A stretch of 64,000 nucleotides of DNA, from contig NZ_FMCX01000002.1 of the NCBI RefSeq assembly GCF_900091555.1, forward strand, positions 248,001 to 312,000, given 5' to 3'. Source of the DNA: Micromonospora mirobrigensis (GTDB taxonomy: Bacteria; Actinomycetota; Actinomycetes; Mycobacteriales; Micromonosporaceae). Positions 59,608 to 64,000 of this stretch are shown one piece after another. The notes under the pieces are model-generated. The model ran no database searches and had not been told where the DNA came from. It saw only the letters and a list, made by a program, of their open reading frames with translations. A program made the position numbers and the translations under genes. How positions within the stretch are numbered: the stretch's first letter is position 1; the number at the start of each line of letters is the position of its first letter.

Positions 59608-60610
59608 CGGCGTGCGCCCCGGGCCGCCCGGGACCGGTCGGCGGCGGGCCGACCGGTTCCGCCCCGGCGGCGGGATCGGCGGCGCACAGCCGGTAGCGGA
59701 GGAAGTCGGCGGCCTGGTCGAGGGCCCGCCCGGCGGCGTCGAAGGCGCCGGGCATGGCGAAGAAGCCGTGGATCATGCCCGGGTAGCGGGTCAGGTCGGT
59801 GAGCACGCCGGCCTCGCGCAGCCGGTCGGCGTACCGCTCGCCCTCCTCGCGCAGCGGGTCGTGCTCGGCGGTGATCACCAACGCCGGGGGCAGGCCGGAG
59901 AGGTCCTCGGCGAGCAGCGGCGACGCCAGCGGGTCGGCGGCGTCCGCCGGGTCGGCCAGGTAGTGCCCGCGGTACCAGTCCACCGAGTGCCGGTTGAACA
60001 GCAGCGGGTCCTCCGGCCCCCCGGCGGGCGTCGGCCGGGACCGCTGGTCGGTGTTGGGATAGACCAGCAGTTGCGCGGCGAGCCGGGGGCCGGCGTCGCG
60101 GGCCAGCAGGGTGACCGCCGCGGCGAGGTTGCCGCCGGCGCTGTCCCCGCCCACGGCCAGCCACCGCGGGTCGGCGCCGAACTCCTCGGCGTGCCCGGCG
60201 ATCCAGCTGGTCGCCGCGTGGCAGTCGTGCACGGCGGCCGGGAAGCGGTGCTCGGGGGCGAGCCGGTAGCCGACGGTGACCACCTGGCAGCCGGTGGAGT
60301 TGGCCAGCCGACGGCAGATCCCGTCGGAGGTCTCCACGCTGCCCAGCGTCCAGCCGCCGCCGAAGAACCAGACCAGGGTGGGCAGCGGACCGTCGCCGGC
60401 CGGCCGGTACACCCGCACCGGCAGGTCGCCGGCGGGACCGGGGACGTGGGTGTCGCGTACCTCGTGCACCGGCTCGACGGCGCCGCCGCCGGCGCGGATC
60501 GCGGCCAGGTCGGCGGCGCGGGCCTCGGCCAGCGTCCGGGTGTACAGCGGTGGGACGTCGTCGGCGGCGCGGGTCGCCCGGTACGCCACCACCTGCGGGT
60601 CCAGGGACAT
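59600..60610 (-). CDS. HSL-family alpha/beta hydrolase (lipase/esterase)
   Basis: The product is 336 aa. The hormone-sensitive-lipase family motif region reads VWFFGGGWTLGSVE, with Phe where the oxyanion HGGG His normally stands. The nucleophile elbow is VGGDSAGGNLAAAV. Asp and His are in ITAEHDPLREEGERY and YPGMIHGFFAMPGAF. It is translationally linked in the P450-esterase-oxidase-aminotransferase operon. It may hydrolyse an ester or thioester intermediate, perhaps releasing a carrier-bound product of the P450, as esterase-like proteins do in related aryl-amino-acid pathways. That is inference. AGGAGGACC precedes ATG 60610. Confidence 0.85.
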   Translation of the reverse strand: MSLDPQVVAYRATRAADDVPPLYTRTLAEARAADLAAIRAGGGAVEPVHEVRDTHVPGPAGDLPVRVYRPAGDGPLPTLVWFFGGGWTLGSVETSDGICRRLANSTGCQVVTVGYRLAPEHRFPAAVHDCHAATSWIAGHAEEFGADPRWLAVGGDSAGGNLAAAVTLLARDAGPRLAAQLLVYPNTDQRSRPTPAGGPEDPLLFNRHSVDWYRGHYLADPADAADPLASPLLAEDLSGLPPALVITAEHDPLREEGERYADRLREAGVLTDLTRYPGMIHGFFAMPGAFDAAGRALDQAADFLRYRLCAADPAAGAEPVGPPPTGPGRPGAHADG

Positions 60611-60622
60611 GGTCGGGTCCTC

Positions 60623-61843
60623 CTACCGGGCGCCGGTGGTGACGAAGAGCTTGTCGATGCCCCGCAGGAAGAGGCTGCCGCTGTAGTCCGGGGTGCGGGT
60701 GACGGCCAGCCCGGGGAAGCGCTGGAAGAGCCGGGGCAGCGCGAGCCGGCCCTCGAGCTTGGACACCGCCGAGCCGAGGCAGAAGTGCAGCCCGATGCCG
60801 AAGGCCAGCGACGGCGGGCCGGCGCGGCGCGGGTCGAACCGGTCAGGCTCGGGGAACCGGGACGGGTCGCGGTTGGCCCCGGCGATCAGCAGCAGCACGT
60901 TCTCGTCCCGGCCCACCGGCACGCCGGCCAGCTCGGTGTCGGCCGGCGCGGCCCGGGCCAGGAAGTGCACCGGGCTCTCCATCCGCAGCACCTCGTCCAC
61001 GCAGCCCTGGGCCAGCGCGTCGTCACCGGGCAGCGCGGCGACCACGTCCGGGTGCTCCAGCAGCAGCGGCAGGCCGTTGCTGAACATGTAGACGGTGGTG
61101 ACGAAGCTGGCGTTGAAGAGCACGATCAGGTTGCTGATCAGTTCGGAGTCGGTCAGCTCCATCCCGCCGGCGTCCAGCGCCTCGACCAGGCCGCTGATCA
61201 GGTCCTCGCCGGGTCGGCGGCGGCGGTCGGCGATCAGGTCGCGGTAGTAGCCGCGCAGCTCGTCGGCGGCCTGGTTGGCCAGGGCGAGGCGCTGCGGGGT
61301 CTTGCCGGCGACGTCCATGAACTCGTCGATCCAGTCGACCCGCTGCCGGTACCAGGCCAGGTCCGCCTCGGGCAGGCCGATGAACTGGGCCATCACCAGC
61401 GCCGGTACGGGATAGGCGAAGTCGGCCACGAAGTCGACCTCCGCGCCGCCGGCGCCGGCCTCGGCCATCGCCGCCAGCCGCTGGTCGACCACCCGCTCGA
61501 TCACCGGTTCCAGCGCGCCCAACCGGCGCGGGGTGAACGTCCTGGCGAAGACCGCCCGCATCCGGGTGTGGTCGGGCGGGTTGACGAACATCATCGAGGA
61601 GTTGAAGGTCCGCAGGATCTCCTGCTCCTGCCAGCCGGGCGGGGACTGCTTGTACCACTGCGGGTCGCGCAGCACCCGGTCGACCACGTCGTACCCGGCC
61701 GCGACGGCGACGACGCTGCTGTGCTCCGAGCGGCGCGGGATCGCCCCGATCGGGCCGTGCTCGTGCAGGGCCGCGTACCACGGGTAGGGGTTCTGTCTCC
61801 CCTGCTCGCTGTACAGGCCGGTCAGGATCTCGTCGAACTCCAC
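60623..61843 (-). CDS. cytochrome P450 with atypical I-helix
   Basis: The product is about 406 aa, normal length. Heme motif LAFGIGLHFCLGSAVSKLEG, ExxR in EVLRMESPVHFLARAAP, and FVNPPDHTRMRAVFARTFTP are canonical for bacterial class I P450s. The I-helix reads LFNASFVTTVYMFSNG. The usual AGxE/DTT has become ASFVTT, without the acidic residue. It is the first gene of the operon with the esterase, Hmo-like oxidase and HpgT-like aminotransferase, so it probably oxidises an aromatic or carrier-bound amino acid. GTG 61843 follows GGGGAGGACGAGG. A hairpin behind the upstream gene lies only 24 bases before it. Confidence 0.92.
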   Translation of the reverse strand: MEFDEILTGLYSEQGRQNPYPWYAALHEHGPIGAIPRRSEHSSVVAVAAGYDVVDRVLRDPQWYKQSPPGWQEQEILRTFNSSMMFVNPPDHTRMRAVFARTFTPRRLGALEPVIERVVDQRLAAMAEAGAGGAEVDFVADFAYPVPALVMAQFIGLPEADLAWYRQRVDWIDEFMDVAGKTPQRLALANQAADELRGYYRDLIADRRRRPGEDLISGLVEALDAGGMELTDSELISNLIVLFNASFVTTVYMFSNGLPLLLEHPDVVAALPGDDALAQGCVDEVLRMESPVHFLARAAPADTELAGVPVGRDENVLLLIAGANRDPSRFPEPDRFDPRRAGPPSLAFGIGLHFCLGSAVSKLEGRLALPRLFQRFPGLAVTRTPDYSGSLFLRGIDKLFVTTGAR

Positions 61844-61866
61844 GCCTCGTCCTCCCCAGGATCGGT

Positions 61867-61900
61867 GGTGGGGCGGCGCGCCTCGGCACGCCGCCCCACC
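61867..61900 (-). terminator. hairpin behind the SGNH esterase gene, directly before the P450 operon
   Basis: GGTGGGGCGGCG (61867-61878) pairs perfectly with 61889-61900 around a ten-base loop. Only 24 bases separate it from the P450 start, so it may be a terminator or an attenuator for read-through into the operon. Confidence 0.7.
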
Positions 61901-61904
61901 GGTG

Positions 61905-63215
61905 TCACAGACCGAGCAGTCGCAGCGGTACGGCGTCCGCCATCGCCTGCGCGCCGGCGTCGTTCGGGTGGATGTGGTCCCCCGAGTCGTACGCGGGCAG
62001 CAGCCGGCTGGGCCGCTCCGGGTCGCGTACGACGGCGTCGAAGTCGAGCACGCCGTCGAACTCGGCCGCCCCCGCCCCGCGCAGCCACGCGTTGACGGCC
62101 TGCCGGGTGGCATCCTTCTCCGGCGTCCACACCCCCGGGCCGCCGTTGCCCTCGTACGGGGTGATCGTCCCGACCAGGCTGGTCAGGCCGCGGGCCTTGA
62201 CCTGCTGGTTGAGCTGCCGCAGGGTGGCGATGATCGCCTCGGACGAGTCGTCGGACATCCAGATGTCGTTGATGCCCAGGTGGGTGACGACGGTCCGCAC
62301 GCCGGTCTGCGGGAAGACGTCCTCGTTGAGCCGGGCCAGGGCGTTCGGGCCGAGCTCGTAGTAGCCGGGGAAGCCGCCCGCGCCGGGTTCGGTGCCCTCG
62401 TGGTTGAGTCGGTTGCCGGAGAGGCTGAGGTTGAGCACGCCGGGGGTGCGCACCTCCGGACGCTTGTCGATCAGCCGGGCGGCGAGCAGGTCCGGCCAGC
62501 GCCGGTCGGCGTTGACGGTGCTGCCGTTGCCGTCGCCGATCGAGTCGCTGAGCACGACCACCGACCCGGGGCTCATCCGGCGTTCCACGTCGATGCCGGA
62601 CAGGAACATCCAGCAGCAGTCGATCTTGCGGGTGAACTCGGTGCTGGTGGCGACCGTCGTGAGGTCGGTCTGGCCGATGAAGTTGGTGGCCCGGGCCTGG
62701 CCGTGGAAGGTGACCGGGCCGGTGAGCACCGGGAAGAACAGGGTGACGACCAGGTCCTCCTGCTCGCCCACCGCGAAGTCCAGCGGGTCGCTGACCAGCT
62801 CGGCGCCCTTGTTCATGGTGGCCGAGGTGGCGCCGTTGAAGGTCAGCTCGTGGACGGTGGTCGTGTCGATGTCGGAGCGGTCCTCCGGCGTGGTGGTGTC
62901 CGGGCGGGCCACGGTGGCGTGGCCGACCTTGACGGCCTGCTCGCCGTAGAGGTTGGACAGCCGGATGCGGACCCGGTCGCCACCGACGGTGGTCTGCACG
63001 TTCATCCGGATGCTCTGGTTGTTCAGGCCGGTGTTGGTCAGCCCGACGGTGTTGCCCCGGGTCACCGCGGCGGCCCAGCTGCCCGCCCACTCGGTGCGCC
63101 CGTGCCGGGCGCCGTCGAGGTCGGCAGGGCCGGCGCTCGCCGTCACCGCCGGGGTCGCCGCCACCAGCAGGGTGGCCGCGGAAGCTATGAGTTGCCATCT
63201 CTTCGGGGTCGACAT
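61905..63215 (-). CDS. secreted SGNH/GDSL-family esterase
   Basis: The product is 436 aa. The signal peptide (KRWQLIASAATLLVAATPAV, ending TASA) leads to an N-terminal beta-rich domain of about 180 residues. The SGNH core is VVVLSDSIGDGNGS (the nucleophile motif GDS is changed to SDS, Ser retained), SLSGNRLNHEG with the Asn/Gly block, THLGINDIWM (GxND) and SGDHIHPNDAG with the catalytic Asp-His. The group is close to rhamnogalacturonan acetylesterases and acetyl-xylan or sialate esterases, as secreted by soil actinomycetes. ATG 63215 has GGAGG upstream and a good promoter further back. Confidence 0.9.
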   Translation of the reverse strand: MSTPKRWQLIASAATLLVAATPAVTASAGPADLDGARHGRTEWAGSWAAAVTRGNTVGLTNTGLNNQSIRMNVQTTVGGDRVRIRLSNLYGEQAVKVGHATVARPDTTTPEDRSDIDTTTVHELTFNGATSATMNKGAELVSDPLDFAVGEQEDLVVTLFFPVLTGPVTFHGQARATNFIGQTDLTTVATSTEFTRKIDCCWMFLSGIDVERRMSPGSVVVLSDSIGDGNGSTVNADRRWPDLLAARLIDKRPEVRTPGVLNLSLSGNRLNHEGTEPGAGGFPGYYELGPNALARLNEDVFPQTGVRTVVTHLGINDIWMSDDSSEAIIATLRQLNQQVKARGLTSLVGTITPYEGNGGPGVWTPEKDATRQAVNAWLRGAGAAEFDGVLDFDAVVRDPERPSRLLPAYDSGDHIHPNDAGAQAMADAVPLRLLGL

Positions 63216-63547
63216 TGAACCTCCATCGTGGGCAGCCCGGGGCGCCACCCATTGACGGCGCCGTCCGGACGATGGGACAGAAACCTAGCCGCCGGTCCTG
63301 ACGAGCGTCAATCGACCTGATCGACGTGATCAAATGTCCTGGGGACGGGGTGGCACGCCGTTCGGGCCCTGTGCCCGGTCGGCGCGGCCGGCCTAGGCTC
63401 GCAACCGGCGGCGGTGCGGTCGCCGATCGGCGCACCCTTCGTCGCGCCCGGCTCCGGCCTGCCCGTCGCGCTCGGCGACGGTCGGCCTTAGCGCCCTTGA
63501 CCAGGGCGTACGCCGGTTCCGGTGGCATGTCGACGAAAGGCTGCGCG
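63216..63547. other. 332-base divergent region between SGNH esterase and AMP ligase genes
   Basis: It contains the esterase promoter, two direct copies of ATCGACSTG (63311-63319, 63320-63328) next to its -35 element, an inverted pair ATTGACG/CGTCAAT (63251-63257, 63306-63312), and a plus-strand TAGGCT (63394-63399) that could start ligase transcription. There is no gene. Confidence 0.55.
63282..63311 (-). promoter_or_regulatory. vegetative promoter TTGACG-18-TAGGTT of the SGNH esterase gene
   Basis: On the minus strand TTGACG (63311-63306) and TAGGTT (63287-63282) are spaced 18 bases, predicting a start near 63276 and a 60-base leader. This is the best canonical promoter in the window. Confidence 0.72.
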
Positions 63548-64000
63548 ATGACCGACCGACCGACCTCCTACGTACACCGGGCGCTGGAGCTGTTCGCCGG
63601 GTTCGGCGACCGGGAGGCGCTGGTCGGCGACGGCCGCCGGCTGACCTACGCCGAGGTGGCCGCGGAGGTCCGGGCGACCGCCGCGACCCTGCACGGGCTG
63701 GGGGTCCGGCCGGGCGGCGCGGTGCTGGTGATGCTCGGCAACGCCGTCGAAGGGCCGCTGGTGCAGCTCGCCCTGCACCTGCTCGGCTGCCGGACGATGT
63801 GGATCGCGCCGGTGACCTCCCGCCGGGAGATCGACGAGTTCGTCCGGCTGGCCGCACCGGAGGCGTTCCTCCACGACGCGCGCACCGGGGACGGCCTGGG
63901 CGCGGAGCTGGCCGCCGGGCTGACCGGCACGCCGGTGTTCCGGCTCGGCGGCGAGGGTCCGGGCGTGGACCTGGTCGCCGAGGTCGCCGCGCGGCTGGCC
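63548..64000 (+). CDS. adenylate-forming enzyme (acyl/aryl-CoA ligase or NRPS-type A domain), N-terminal part
   Basis: The first 151 residues are in the window and the gene runs off the end. RALELFAGFGDREALVGDGR, LTYAEVAAEVRATAATLHGL, GVRPGGAVLVMLGNAVEGPL and VQLALHLLGCRTMWIAPVTS are the entry region of ANL-superfamily enzymes. These adenylate a carboxylate and pass it to CoA or a carrier. The motif that would tell substrate and partner lies beyond the window. Its position, divergent from the oxidase/aminotransferase operon region, suggests it activates an aryl acid or amino acid of the same pathway; this is inference. AAAGG seven bases before ATG 63548 supports the start. Confidence 0.85.
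   Translation, partial: MTDRPTSYVHRALELFAGFGDREALVGDGRRLTYAEVAAEVRATAATLHGLGVRPGGAVLVMLGNAVEGPLVQLALHLLGCRTMWIAPVTSRREIDEFVRLAAPEAFLHDARTGDGLGAELAAGLTGTPVFRLGGEGPGVDLVAEVAARLA

Noticed and set aside
59243..62095. long plus-strand frame opposite the oxidase, esterase and P450 genes
   Set aside because: Antisense shadow. The minus-strand proteins match well-known families over their full length.

Overview
The window reads as ordinary chromosome of a very GC-rich actinomycete, most likely Micromonosporaceae (Micromonospora or a close relative). The reasons are the dense GC-rich coding, Lsr2, ergothioneine genes, an actinobacterial Lon with a HAIR element, a branched-chain keto acid dehydrogenase operon, many GTG starts, and a TTGATCATG-type intergenic palindrome that I recall from Micromonospora and Salinispora. 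I saw no tRNA, rRNA, CRISPR array, insertion sequence or phage module. Both ends cut through genes: egtB on the left and an AMP-dependent ligase on the right.

Layout. 1-5.2 kb: egtB (partial) and egtA, an ECF sigma factor with a membrane partner, and a Ser/Thr kinase. 5.3-9.9 kb: an FtsX-type permease behind a NarL-type two-component system, with a dyad repeat between them and no ATPase gene. 10-13.8 kb: an SLC13/ArsB-like transporter, then asnB coupled to a protein carrying a LAS metallopeptidase motif, probably a cell-wall pair. 13.9-16.5 kb: a PEP-mutase-like enzyme, a short P450 and an ArsR-type regulator. 16.5-22.5 kb: a secreted GH43 enzyme whose promoter contains two LacI-type half-palindromes, a 2H phosphoesterase, a deaminase, a DEAD-box helicase and a small secreted protein. 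22.8-28.5 kb: lon (HspR-type HAIR element), lsr2, a secreted Asn/Gly-rich protein and a DUF2726-like protein. 28.6-34.3 kb: a DICT/degenerate GGDEF protein, then a stress-type set (nitroreductase, TroA-like protein, half-length universal stress protein, CBS-BON protein, DoxX, FKBP, STAS protein) with two DosR-like boxes. 34.7-39 kb: an SMP-30-like protein, an L,D-transpeptidase and a beta-helix protein. 39-43.4 kb: bkdABC and a divergent Lrp-type regulator. 43.4-47.8 kb: two tandem acyltransferase-SGNH paralogues. 47.8-55 kb: a stand-alone LigD-type polymerase and housekeeping genes (phosphatase, nnrD, subtilase, hemerythrin, phosphoesterase, SDR). 55.2-56.7 kb: glyA behind a ZTP (pfl) riboswitch. 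57.1-64 kb: the start of what looks like a specialised-metabolism locus: P450, esterase, 4-hydroxymandelate oxidase-like and HpgT-like aminotransferase in one tight operon, a secreted SGNH esterase, and a divergent adenylate-forming ligase running off the end.

The most interesting items are the hydroxyphenylglycine-type operon without a visible NRPS, the asnB/LAS-peptidase pair, the riboswitch, the HAIR and LacI-type operators, the probable two-component target site upstream of the orphan permease, and a large set of apparently leaderless genes with a TANNNT-like -10 box 6-8 bases before the start codon. All family names come from reading motifs and from memory of the families. No database search was run.
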